Shown piece by piece: positions 8,305-16,757 of a stretch of 64,000 bases of DNA (its first letter is position 1; each line of letters opens with the position of its first letter). The stretch lies in assembly GCA_964491875.1 (NCBI GenBank), contig CAZBIC010000012.1:62001-126000 (forward strand), read 5' to 3'. This stretch comes from JADJPG01 sp964491875. Lineage in GTDB: Bacteria > Verrucomicrobiota > Verrucomicrobiia > Limisphaerales > JADJPG01. Below the pieces are notes generated by a model. The model was given only the letters and a program-made list of their open reading frames with translations. It was not told the DNA's origin and did no database searches. The position numbers were made by a program, and so were the translations under genes.

Positions 8305-9159
8305 TCACGGGCTTCGGGCCAGGGCGTCGCTGATTCGCGCGAGATTCTTCTCGATGGCCGCGACGTAGGAATTGGTCCCGTGCGGATAGGGCACGCTGAG
8401 GAACTGATAGAGCTTGTCGAAGTCCGAGTTTATTTTTGGCAGGACGTAGTTTTGCCAGAAGGAGGGAGTGTTCCGAGCAAGCTCCTCGGCGTCGTGATAG
8501 GTGGCGAGGCGTCCGGCTTTCGGTCCGTCGTGGCGCACGGCTTCGGCGAATTCCTGGTATAGAATGGGAAGCTTCTCAACGTAGTCCGGCGCGGCCATCT
8601 GACCAAGTAGATCAGCGGTGGCGAGAGCGTAGCCGAGCGTCCGTTCAAGGTCGTCGCGAAAGGGGATGGCTTGAAGATTGGCGTTCACCCCCGTGCAAGA
8701 GATCATGTTTCGGATGGCCTCGATGTCGGAGGCGCTGACCCCCCGGCTGGAAAGAAAGTCACGGGCGAAGTCAGCGCTGCGAACAACGTGCGTGAGGGTG
8801 TACTTCGCGCCGGTGCCGTCGGTGTCATCGCGGCGTTTCAGGTAACCGGTGTCGTGAAACAGGATCGCGAGCAATACAAGTTTGAAACGATGCTGATCGA
8901 CCAAAGGTTTGGCGTGAGCGAGGTGGCGTCCTTCGAGCAACCGGACCAGACAGAGGGTGCCTTGGAGCGTGTGCTCGTAGTCGTGGTAGCGGGCGTCAAT
9001 GGGCAGGTAGTCGAGAACTTTGCCTGAGAAACATTGCTGGGCCCAAGTGAAAGCTTGAGCAATAAAACCGGGGTCCGCATCGGGAAACAGGCGGAGATAC
9101 GTCAGGCGAGCCTGTTCTTCGACGGCTTGCGGGTTGCGCGTATCGACGTAGGCAAACAT
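8305..9159 (-). CDS. HD-domain protein (putative metal-dependent phosphohydrolase)
   Basis: A 284-residue cytoplasmic protein. HD-fold metal ligands are visible as H59 with H63 (YHDYEHT), H102-D103 (LFHDTGY), and a later conserved-looking Asp in ATADLLGQM. This arrangement suits a one-domain HD phosphohydrolase. The substrate could be a nucleotide, a cyclic dinucleotide or something else, and cannot be read from the sequence. It lies 57 bp downstream of the sugar-phosphate transferase gene on the same strand and may be the last gene of that envelope cluster. Confidence 0.75.
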   Translation of the reverse strand: MFAYVDTRNPQAVEEQARLTYLRLFPDADPGFIAQAFTWAQQCFSGKVLDYLPIDARYHDYEHTLQGTLCLVRLLEGRHLAHAKPLVDQHRFKLVLLAILFHDTGYLKRRDDTDGTGAKYTLTHVVRSADFARDFLSSRGVSASDIEAIRNMISCTGVNANLQAIPFRDDLERTLGYALATADLLGQMAAPDYVEKLPILYQEFAEAVRHDGPKAGRLATYHDAEELARNTPSFWQNYVLPKINSDFDKLYQFLSVPYPHGTNSYVAAIEKNLARISDALARSP

Positions 9160-9216
9160 GCGTCAGAACGGGGACGGTTCTAGCGGGTCACCGGGCGTTT
9201 AGCCAGCAGAAGTATT

Positions 9217-10206
9217 TCATCGGCTCAACGAAAGAAACAGCGCGGTTCCGCCAGCCGCGAGCGCGGCGAACCAAAGGATGGCGACGGCGATTGGGCGGCT
9301 GAAACCAATCCGAACAAGCTGGTGAGAGAAGTGATTGGTGTCGCCGATGTAGAATGGTTTTCCTGAAAGCGTGCGTAGCACGACGACCCAGCACAGGTCC
9401 GCCAACGGTACGGCGAGCAGAATCAGTGGTGTCAGGAATCTAAGCGGGGAAAGTTCTGCCGTGGGCCAGACGCTCGGTTCAATCGAGAGGACCGAGAGTA
9501 GAAATCCAGTCAGGTGACTGCCGGAGTCGCCCAGGAAAGTGAAAGCTCTAGGGTAGTTGCGCGGTAGAAAACCCATCAGAGCCCCAGCGAGGGCTGCGGC
9601 ACTGAACGCGACCATTAGTGCGCCGTTCAAGAGCGCAAGCGCGGCGATGAAGCCGGCGGCAATCGCACCGAGCCCGGCGCACAGGCCGTTCATGTTGTCG
9701 ACGAAGTTGAAGGCGTTGGTCACGGTCAGAATCCAGAGCACCGTAATGGCCGCGTCGAGCACGGGCGAATGGTCGAACAGGCTGAAACGAACTCCGGCGA
9801 CGGTAACGGCGATGGCGATAGTCAATTGCCCGAGAAACTTGATCGCGGGACGAAGTTCGAATCGATCATCAAATATTCCGAGCAACGTCATGGCCAAGGC
9901 TCCGCCTGCAGTGGCGATGAAGGACGTCGCACGCAGGCTGAATTGGCGATCCAGGTCAACGAACAGAGGGACGTTGGAAGATAGGATGAGGTAGATCCAC
10001 CCAAGAGCTGAGCTGAGCAGCAGCGCAGAAAGAATTGCCGGCCCACCGGAAAGTGGGATTGGTTCGTTGTGGATTTTGCGGTGGCCGGGATCATCGACCA
10101 AGCCCCACCGCTGCGCGCCCTTCTTCCAAGGAGAAAGCAGCAACGCCGCGAAAACCGCAGAGGCGATCGCTGCGATTAGAGTGAACAACGTGGGCGTAGG
10201 GTTCAC
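9217..10206 (-). CDS. MraY/WecA-family polyprenyl-phosphate sugar-1-phosphate transferase
   Basis: A 329-residue polytopic membrane protein with about ten hydrophobic helices. Family motifs are visible: LGIFDDRFELRP (catalytic Asp pair), NAFNFVDNMNGL and FLGDSGSHLTGFLL. Such enzymes move a nucleotide-activated HexNAc-1-phosphate onto undecaprenyl phosphate to start glycan or O-antigen synthesis. No extended His motif typical of MraY was recognised, so the WecA-like branch is more likely. Its ATG overlaps the stop of the upstream glycosyltransferase by 4 bp, implying translational coupling. Confidence 0.9.
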   Translation of the reverse strand: MNPTPTLFTLIAAIASAVFAALLLSPWKKGAQRWGLVDDPGHRKIHNEPIPLSGGPAILSALLLSSALGWIYLILSSNVPLFVDLDRQFSLRATSFIATAGGALAMTLLGIFDDRFELRPAIKFLGQLTIAIAVTVAGVRFSLFDHSPVLDAAITVLWILTVTNAFNFVDNMNGLCAGLGAIAAGFIAALALLNGALMVAFSAAALAGALMGFLPRNYPRAFTFLGDSGSHLTGFLLSVLSIEPSVWPTAELSPLRFLTPLILLAVPLADLCWVVVLRTLSGKPFYIGDTNHFSHQLVRIGFSRPIAVAILWFAALAAGGTALFLSLSR

Positions 10207-11372
10207 GAGGGCAGGTTTCGTTCTGCGGCAAGTCGCTGGTAGAGGTTATAGAGGTCGTCGACCATGCGTTCGACGGGAAAGCGTTCGCAAACTATCTCCT
10301 GTCCGCGACGGCCGAGGGTCTCACGAAGGGCGGGGTTGGTGGCGAGCGCGCAGAGGGATTCGATCAAACGTCCGCGATCGCCGAGGGGAACCAGGAATCC
10401 AGTTTCGTGATCGATGCAGACTTCGCGAGCGCCATCGCAGTCATACGCGACGACCGGTCGCCCCGCGGCAAGCGCCTGCGGAAGCGCCCGGGCCAATCCC
10501 TCGCGATAGGACAGGTGGACGAGACAGTCCATGATGCCGACGTATCTAGCGATCTCGCCAGGTGGGACCAGACCGGTAAAGACAAAGTGGCGTTGCAGAT
10601 CAAGAGCGCGAACTTTTGCTTGGAGCCGTTCCTGCCACGGACCACCCCCGACCAGAAGGAAGCGGATGTTTGGGCAGTGTTTGATGAGCTCGGGCGCTGC
10701 TTGGATTAGATCATCGTGACCTTTCAGTTCGAACAGGCGCGCGATCTTTCCGACTACGAAGTCATCGGGCTGCAGGCTCAGTTGCTTGCGGAGTGAGAGA
10801 TCATTCTGGGCCTGGAGAAATGGTGTGAGAGGAAACCCGCTGGACACGCGCGTGAATTTCTCCGGCGAAGCTATGCCAGCACGGAGGAACTGTTCGGTCA
10901 TGGCGTTGGCCACCGTTACGAAATGGGTCGTGACTTTGGCGACGTGTCGTTCGGCGGCTGTAAACAGGATGTTGCTGATCCGACCTTGGAACGACCCGAA
11001 GGACGGTCCGTGAATCGTGTGGACGATGATGGGCACACCGGCGCGATGCGCAGCGAGGCGTCCGAGAATTCCGGCTTTGCTGCTGTGAGTGTGAACAATG
11101 TCGGGCTTGAGGCGCCGCAGTAGACTGGTCAATTCGCGGAAGGCCAGAACATCTGCCAGCGGTGAGACCGCTCGAATGAGATGGGGCGCGACGTGGAGGG
11201 TGCACGGATGATTGTGGAAGGTATTTTCCAGCGATCCTTCAGAGCCCGTGGTAGGGCCGGTGATTAAATCGACCTGAAGAGACGGCTTCTCCTGAAGCCC
11301 GAGGACGGAGGCGACGGTGTTTTCCTGCGCGCCACCAACAATCAATCGCGTGATGATGTGGGTGACGCGCAT
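10203..11372 (-). CDS. Family 4 glycosyltransferase
   Basis: A 389-residue GT-B glycosyltransferase. The N-terminal acceptor domain begins MRVTHIITRLIVGGAQENT and contains HTHSSKAGILGRLAA. The C-terminal donor domain has VGKIARLFELKGHDDLI and the E-x7-E region in YREGLARALPQALAAGRPV. The likely role is to add a sugar to the lipid-linked product of the downstream transferase at the inner face of the membrane. It is preceded by the DUF2723 gene with a 15 bp gap and overlaps the next gene by 4 bp, so the three genes form one operon. The sugar specificity is unknown. Confidence 0.92.
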   Translation of the reverse strand: MRVTHIITRLIVGGAQENTVASVLGLQEKPSLQVDLITGPTTGSEGSLENTFHNHPCTLHVAPHLIRAVSPLADVLAFRELTSLLRRLKPDIVHTHSSKAGILGRLAAHRAGVPIIVHTIHGPSFGSFQGRISNILFTAAERHVAKVTTHFVTVANAMTEQFLRAGIASPEKFTRVSSGFPLTPFLQAQNDLSLRKQLSLQPDDFVVGKIARLFELKGHDDLIQAAPELIKHCPNIRFLLVGGGPWQERLQAKVRALDLQRHFVFTGLVPPGEIARYVGIMDCLVHLSYREGLARALPQALAAGRPVVAYDCDGAREVCIDHETGFLVPLGDRGRLIESLCALATNPALRETLGRRGQEIVCERFPVERMVDDLYNLYQRLAAERNLPS

Positions 11373-11387
11373 GGCGCGGCGGGCGAG

Positions 11388-14267
11388 CTAGAACGAGCTG
11401 CCGCTTTCGAGGAGCTTGATTCGCTCTTTCGCCACGGCGACTTCGGGCGCGCCTTCCGGAGCGGCTTTGATGAAGTCCCTGAAATAACCCAGGCTCAAGC
11501 TCTTGTTCTTTTTTCGGAAATGGATGTCTCCCAGACCGAACAGCGCGACGGCGCGGTAGTTGGATTTGGCGACGTTCAACAGCGTCTCGAAATCCTTTTG
11601 GGCGGCATCGAGTCGATCGAGTTTCGAGTTGGCGGTGGCGCGGTTGAACAGACCGATCTCATCATTCGGCGCCGTTTTCAGCGCCCGATCGTAGTACGGA
11701 ATGGCCTCGGCGAACTTATTGAGTCGGGCATTGATCGCTCCGTAGTTGATGAGCGCGCGATGGCTGTCAGGTTGCGCCTGCAGTTGGCGGTCCAGCACCG
11801 AGAGCGCATTGGTAATGCGGCCAAGTTGGAGGTAGATGTCGACCAGCGTGTCCCACGGCGCGGAGTTTTTCGGATAACGCGGCGCGGCACTGATGAGCAT
11901 TTTTTCGGCTGCGGACATGTCATTGAGACCGACGCGAGCCCAAGCCTCGGAGCGGAGCAACTCCATCTCCTCTGCCTCGGTGATCGTCCGGGAATGGGTG
12001 CTCCGGAAGCTGGCGATCTTTTGGAGTGCGATGTCCGAGAGTTGCGAGCTTGCGGCGGCGGAAATCAGCATCAGTTGTGATCCGCGGTTTTCCGGATCAA
12101 AACGCAGCGCGCGTTCGAAGTAGTGAGCGCCTTGGCGGAAATTGCCGTTACGCCGAAATGTCTCTCCCAGTGCGAGGCTGCCGATGGGATGATCGACCGG
12201 GCCGCCAAAACTCAAAATCGCTCCCCAGTTGCCATCGAATATAGATAGTCGGTCTGTGACTCCTTCGCTCAGCTTCTCGGTAGACTTCCTCGTCGTCTGC
12301 CACTGCTTGTTAAACTCCCTGTTCAGGTAGGCGGATGGACTGGATGGGTTGAGTTGAGCCGCCCAATCAAAGTAGTCGGACGCAAGTTGGAAGGACTCGG
12401 CTCGTTGGGCTTCCAATCCGAAGTGATTTAGACTGCGCGAGTAGCTTTCGCAGAGGTAGGTTTCCAATGTCCGTGGGCGCGGCGTGTCCTTGCCGGGTTT
12501 TGGCTTGCTGAAGGGAACCGCCTTTTTGAACAGCGGATCAATCTCGGTGGCTTTGAGAGATCGCCAGTAAGCGTCTTGTTGTTTGAGTTCGGCTGCCGTC
12601 AAGGCCGGGGCGCTGACGGAATTGGTCGGGTAGAGCTTCAGGTCATAGACCATTTGCCGGGGCTTGGCGTAGAAGTATTCGAAGTAGTAACCGAAGCTGG
12701 GTTGGAGGTAGACGACGGAATTCGAGAGGCTCAATTGATAGAGCATCGAGACGAGGTCCGTAGGTTGGAACTGGGTGCCGGCCCCTGGTTCGCGATTGAA
12801 CTTTGGCCAGCGATCCGGGAATTGCTTCTGGAGGAAGCGATGATACGCGGGAACGGAGAGGGAGTCCGTGTTGACGAGAATGTACTTCTGGCTGGAGGCG
12901 CCTCGTTGCAACTCAAAGTTCAATGCGTGCAGGCGGAAGACGTCATCGCTAAAGACAATGGCACCTTCTGGCGGAAGTGATTTGGCCGTCTCCTTGGCCA
13001 ATCGGTCGATTGCCCTGCCTGAATTGGCCTTCACCACCGGAAGGTTCTTATACAACATGGCGGCTGGAACCGCTGCGAACAGCAGCCAAACCGCGGCGAC
13101 AATCGCCAGATTAAGAGCCTTTCGCAGTGGGGATGGACGTTGCCACGCTTGTGGGCCGGGTTTCGCTCCGAAGACGAGGAGGAAGTAGCCGGCGCAGTAG
13201 CCGATGCTCAATGCGCCCAGATAGTATAGAGGCAGGAAAGCGAACACACCGCCGCTTAAGTGACGCGGGCTGAAAGCTGGATCAAACGCGACATAGGTGC
13301 AGGCTAGGAGGAAGATTCCATGGATCAAATGCGTCATTAAATTGGTCAGCGCGTTGCCGACCGGGCTGATGTCTCCGAACTGCGCGGGCCAGCGGATGCC
13401 TATGAACAGGATCGGGAGAATCGAAGTGAGACTCATGATGGCTACCAGCACCCGGGGGATCGCCATGAGGGAGTACTTCTGCTGGCCGAAGTTGCTGCGA
13501 AGCAGTTCCCAGAAGGTGTAGCCGGAGGTGCTGGTGGAACTCTCGATCGCGGGCAGGACCAGGTAGAACAGAAGTCCGGCGATGCCGACGATCGACATCC
13601 TCAGGATGAACCGCCATTTGAAGAATTCCATCCCCTTGATCCAAACCAACGACACGAGGAAGGCAGGGAAAAATGCCACCATCGCAAAGTTGTTCGTGAC
13701 GGAGATTCCGTAAACAAGAGCGAACCAGGTGAGTCGGCTCTCTTTGGAATCGAGGCGATATTGGAGGAGGGTATGGACGAGCCACGAAAAAATGACGAGG
13801 TCGAGCGCTTCGCCGCTTGCGACGACGGCGTTTTCCCAGAACGACAACTGCAAGCCGCAGACCAGGGCCGCGAACACCGGTGGCATCCAGGCGACTGAGA
13901 TGCTGAGCAGGGAGTAGTCACTGCGCTCCACGTTCCGTTGGCCACGGGTGCGGTCGTGGGGCAGGAGAGCTACGGACCGGGCCAGCAATCCCAACGACGC
14001 AGCGGCGCAGGCGGCGGAAAAAAGATTGAGGCCCAGCAACTGGATGCCGGCTGGCAGCCAGCCAAAAGGATACGTCAGGAGAACATGCAGTGGGGCGACC
14101 ACGCTCGATCGCCATTCCCAGCCGGCGACACGGGAGAGCGTGTTCATGCCGGCGAAGCTGACGTGGTGATTCAGCGTGATGGCGTAGACCAAGAATACCG
14201 CGGCAGCGATGATCCACGGCAGGCGGCGTTGGACGAATCCCAATTCTACTTTTTGCTCTGAATCCAT
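11388..14267 (-). CDS. DUF2723 multi-pass membrane protein with C-terminal TPR repeats
   Basis: A 959-residue protein. Residues about 18-440 contain ten or more hydrophobic helices with the DUF2723-type beginning (AITLNHHVSFAG) seen in predicted protein O-mannosyltransferase-like proteins. A loop/soluble part (about 440-620) follows, then TPR-like helical repeats from about 690 to 940. It is first in an operon with a GT4 enzyme and a polyprenyl-phosphate transferase. This suggests transfer of a lipid-linked sugar to a protein or surface polymer outside the membrane; that role is inferred. A terminator-like hairpin separates it from the upstream rlmD-like gene. Confidence 0.85.
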   Translation of the reverse strand: MDSEQKVELGFVQRRLPWIIAAAVFLVYAITLNHHVSFAGMNTLSRVAGWEWRSSVVAPLHVLLTYPFGWLPAGIQLLGLNLFSAACAAASLGLLARSVALLPHDRTRGQRNVERSDYSLLSISVAWMPPVFAALVCGLQLSFWENAVVASGEALDLVIFSWLVHTLLQYRLDSKESRLTWFALVYGISVTNNFAMVAFFPAFLVSLVWIKGMEFFKWRFILRMSIVGIAGLLFYLVLPAIESSTSTSGYTFWELLRSNFGQQKYSLMAIPRVLVAIMSLTSILPILFIGIRWPAQFGDISPVGNALTNLMTHLIHGIFLLACTYVAFDPAFSPRHLSGGVFAFLPLYYLGALSIGYCAGYFLLVFGAKPGPQAWQRPSPLRKALNLAIVAAVWLLFAAVPAAMLYKNLPVVKANSGRAIDRLAKETAKSLPPEGAIVFSDDVFRLHALNFELQRGASSQKYILVNTDSLSVPAYHRFLQKQFPDRWPKFNREPGAGTQFQPTDLVSMLYQLSLSNSVVYLQPSFGYYFEYFYAKPRQMVYDLKLYPTNSVSAPALTAAELKQQDAYWRSLKATEIDPLFKKAVPFSKPKPGKDTPRPRTLETYLCESYSRSLNHFGLEAQRAESFQLASDYFDWAAQLNPSSPSAYLNREFNKQWQTTRKSTEKLSEGVTDRLSIFDGNWGAILSFGGPVDHPIGSLALGETFRRNGNFRQGAHYFERALRFDPENRGSQLMLISAAASSQLSDIALQKIASFRSTHSRTITEAEEMELLRSEAWARVGLNDMSAAEKMLISAAPRYPKNSAPWDTLVDIYLQLGRITNALSVLDRQLQAQPDSHRALINYGAINARLNKFAEAIPYYDRALKTAPNDEIGLFNRATANSKLDRLDAAQKDFETLLNVAKSNYRAVALFGLGDIHFRKKNKSLSLGYFRDFIKAAPEGAPEVAVAKERIKLLESGSSF

Positions 14268-14369
14268 GAAGGCTGAAGGTTTCGGTGTGTCGAGAAGATC
14301 TTATCTTAGAAGGCGAGGAACGTGACGCTCGTGCGTGCTGTCGTCGCGAGAAGTGTCGGTGCGGACAAT

Positions 14370-14397
14370 GAAAACCGGTTCCGACCGGTGGGTCGGA
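14370..14397 (-). terminator. Intrinsic terminator-like hairpin after the RlmD-like gene
   Basis: On the minus strand a perfect 7-bp stem TCCGACC/GGTCGGA with a 4-nt loop is followed, after a short GC step, by TTTT. It lies just past the stop of the methyltransferase gene (14428) and ahead of the DUF2723 start (14267), so it would separate two transcription units. The T-run is short. Confidence 0.5.
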
Positions 14398-14427
14398 GTC
14401 GGCTTGAAACAGAATTTGAATGATACA

Positions 14428-15585
14428 TCACGAATTTCGCGCCAGGCGGAGGTCCGCCACGCATTCCACATGCTGTGTCTGGGGAAACATGTCGAGCGGC
14501 GTCACATTTCTTAGTTCAAAGACACCGTCTGCGCACAAAACGTTCAAGTCTCGAGCCAAGGTCGCCGGGTGGCAGGAGACGTAAAGCACCTGAGCCGGAC
14601 GGTTTTGCCGAAGCGACTCCAAGCCGACCGGCGGGCAGCCGGTGCGCGGCGGATCGATCAGGATTGTGGTTTTGGCCGCATCGAACCGCTGCAGCATTTC
14701 GGGCAGAAGCTCCTCGGCCCGTCCTTCGAGGAATTCGCCATTGGTGCGACCGTGTTTGAGCGCGTTCACCCGGGCGGATTTGATGGCTTGGTGGTCGACC
14801 TCGACCCCGAGAAAGGATTCCACGAGATCTCCCGCGGCGATTCCAAAGAAGCCAACGCCGCAATAGGCATCGATCAGGAAACGGGAGCCCGCGTCGCGCA
14901 ATCGTTCGCGGACGGTTTCTACGAGGCGCGGCAGGAGGAAGAAATTGTTCTGAAAGAACGAATCGCGTGGCACCTGCCAGTCCTCCGGGGGAATTCGCAG
15001 CACCACCTTGAGTCCGCCTTTGGGCGGAGGGTTGGCTCGTACGTGCCGGATCTGCTCGTTGAGGGCAGGCTCGGCAATATGGCATTCGTCCAGGTCCACG
15101 ACGAGACGACTATCGGCGCGGATAAAACCGATGTTGAGCTTTTGCTCGGGCTTGTTCCATTGGGACCGGATCATGATCCGGTTGCGGTAGTGGTAAGGCT
15201 GGGGGCAGGGGATCACCGGGGAGACGACGCCTTTTGGGAACCCTCCGATGCGCTCGAAGAGGTCCGCGATCTGTTTGTGTTTCAGTTCCAGCTGCCGGGG
15301 ATAGTCAATGTGCTGATACTGGCAGCCTCCGCATTCGCCGAAGTAACGGCATTGAGGTGTGACGCGATCCGGCGAGGACTTGATGACGCGGATCAAGCGC
15401 GCCCGGGCGAAGTGTTTCTTTACTTCGGTAAGCTCGGCTTCGACTTCTTCACCGAGTACCACAAAGGGGACGAAGACTACAAATTGATCGATGCGGCCGA
15501 CTCCTTCGCCACCGAAGGCAATGTCCGTGATGGTGACGATGACGCGCTGACCCGGCGCGTGTGGTGACAACGCTGTTTCGGACAT
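14428..15585 (-). CDS. RlmD/RumA-like class I SAM RNA (uracil-5-)methyltransferase
   Basis: A 385-residue enzyme predicted to methylate C5 of a uracil in 23S rRNA (RlmD-like) or a related RNA. The N-terminal TRAM/OB domain spans residues about 10-70. Iron-sulfur ligands are Cys79, Cys85, Cys88 (CRYFGECGGC) and Cys168, a spacing matching RlmD. The SAM pocket is IDAYCGVGFFG (about 238-248), the catalytic loop ILIDPPRTG is near 308-316, and the nucleophile region is YVSCHPATLARD (Cys338). The C-terminus has MFPQTQHVEC. RlmD is the best match, but RlmC/TrmA-like specificity cannot be excluded. Confidence 0.9.
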   Translation of the reverse strand: MSETALSPHAPGQRVIVTITDIAFGGEGVGRIDQFVVFVPFVVLGEEVEAELTEVKKHFARARLIRVIKSSPDRVTPQCRYFGECGGCQYQHIDYPRQLELKHKQIADLFERIGGFPKGVVSPVIPCPQPYHYRNRIMIRSQWNKPEQKLNIGFIRADSRLVVDLDECHIAEPALNEQIRHVRANPPPKGGLKVVLRIPPEDWQVPRDSFFQNNFFLLPRLVETVRERLRDAGSRFLIDAYCGVGFFGIAAGDLVESFLGVEVDHQAIKSARVNALKHGRTNGEFLEGRAEELLPEMLQRFDAAKTTILIDPPRTGCPPVGLESLRQNRPAQVLYVSCHPATLARDLNVLCADGVFELRNVTPLDMFPQTQHVECVADLRLARNS

Positions 15586-15638
15586 GGAACGACAGAGATG
15601 ATTGGTACGGGGGGCTTCGACGCCGGGCGGAATACTGG

Positions 15639-16679
15639 TTACTTGCCGTGCGGCTGTTGCTCGTAGTGTTTGCTCAACAGGTCAGCGCCGAAGTCGCCTT
15701 GAAAGTCGCGCCAGACGGCGTGGATGTGATTGTTGTTGTTCTGAGTGTTGTCGTACTCCAGCAGGAACGTCGGACCTTGCACGCGGTAGTAGTGACCTTC
15801 GCCCTTCTCAGTTCCGCCCGCCCAGGCGAACAGGATTTTTTCCACGCCCGCTTTCTTGATCTTCTTGAGGTCTTCCTTGGCGAGTTCGGGGCGGACGCGC
15901 TGGACGTATTCTTCGATGAGCTTCATCAGCGCGGCGCGTTGCTTCTTGTCCAACTGCGCGCCGGAGATGCCTTTGGCTTCGAGCGCTTCCACACGTCGTT
16001 TGGCTTCGGTGAAAATTTCCTTCGGCGCCGAGGGGTCGAAGATGGCGATCTTCTTCTGGTCGGCGCTGAGAGATTTGATCAGTTCGCGGGCGCGATCTTC
16101 TTCACCACCGAGAACGCGGGTTCCCTGACGCGGTCCTTGCCGGACTTCGGCAGGATTTGTCCCGAAGAACGAGGGTGTGGAGGCGAAGTATTTCCCGTCG
16201 ACGATGGTGAAGCTCGCGGAGAGATGATGGCCTTCGAAGCGCCAGCCCCAGGTGCCCTTGGCATCCGGTTTTCCAAACACGAAGACGTGGTAGAGGCTCG
16301 GGTCGCGCGGGAACCGGCGGCTGGGCCCTTCCATTTCCGCGAGGATGCTTTCGAGGCTCATGATGTTGGTGGCCTTGTGATAACCTTCCTTGCTCAAGCC
16401 GGTGCTGAGCAGCGCGAGGGCGAGTTGACGTTGCTCGGCAGACATTTCCTTCAACGTCGCGCCTTTTCGATCCTTGGGAACGAAATGCCAGTTCAGGCGC
16501 TCGTCATCCTTGAAGTCAAACGTCGCCTTCGCCTTGAGGTCGCCGTTCAAGGAATCGAGAAACTTGCTGGCTGCGGCAGCCATTTCGTCAGCGGCGACGT
16601 GAGCTTCAACCCGGAGGGCGGATTGGGTGAGCGCGACGGCAAATAGGACAGCGGCGGCAATCGAGCGAATGGTTTGCAT
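15639..16679 (-). CDS. DUF3500-family exported protein
   Basis: A 346-residue protein with a signal peptide (MQTIRSIAAAVLFAVALTQS, then an Ala-rich cleavage region). The ATG at 16679 is preferred over the one at 16736 because the signal peptide starts there. The body has the DUF3500 pattern as I know it: WHFVPKDRKG, GWRFEGHHLS, FFGTNPAEV and a C-terminal HIHAVWRDF segment. The family has no established biochemical function that I can name. It lies 79 bp after the sensor kinase gene on the same strand and could be co-transcribed with it. Confidence 0.85.
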   Translation of the reverse strand: MQTIRSIAAAVLFAVALTQSALRVEAHVAADEMAAAASKFLDSLNGDLKAKATFDFKDDERLNWHFVPKDRKGATLKEMSAEQRQLALALLSTGLSKEGYHKATNIMSLESILAEMEGPSRRFPRDPSLYHVFVFGKPDAKGTWGWRFEGHHLSASFTIVDGKYFASTPSFFGTNPAEVRQGPRQGTRVLGGEEDRARELIKSLSADQKKIAIFDPSAPKEIFTEAKRRVEALEAKGISGAQLDKKQRAALMKLIEEYVQRVRPELAKEDLKKIKKAGVEKILFAWAGGTEKGEGHYYRVQGPTFLLEYDNTQNNNNHIHAVWRDFQGDFGADLLSKHYEQQPHGK

Positions 16680-16757
16680 GAAGAGACGATCAGAGAAAGC
16701 GACGGCTGAACGCAACCGGAAAATTCCGCGGAACAATTTAACTTTGCGCTGCCGTTG

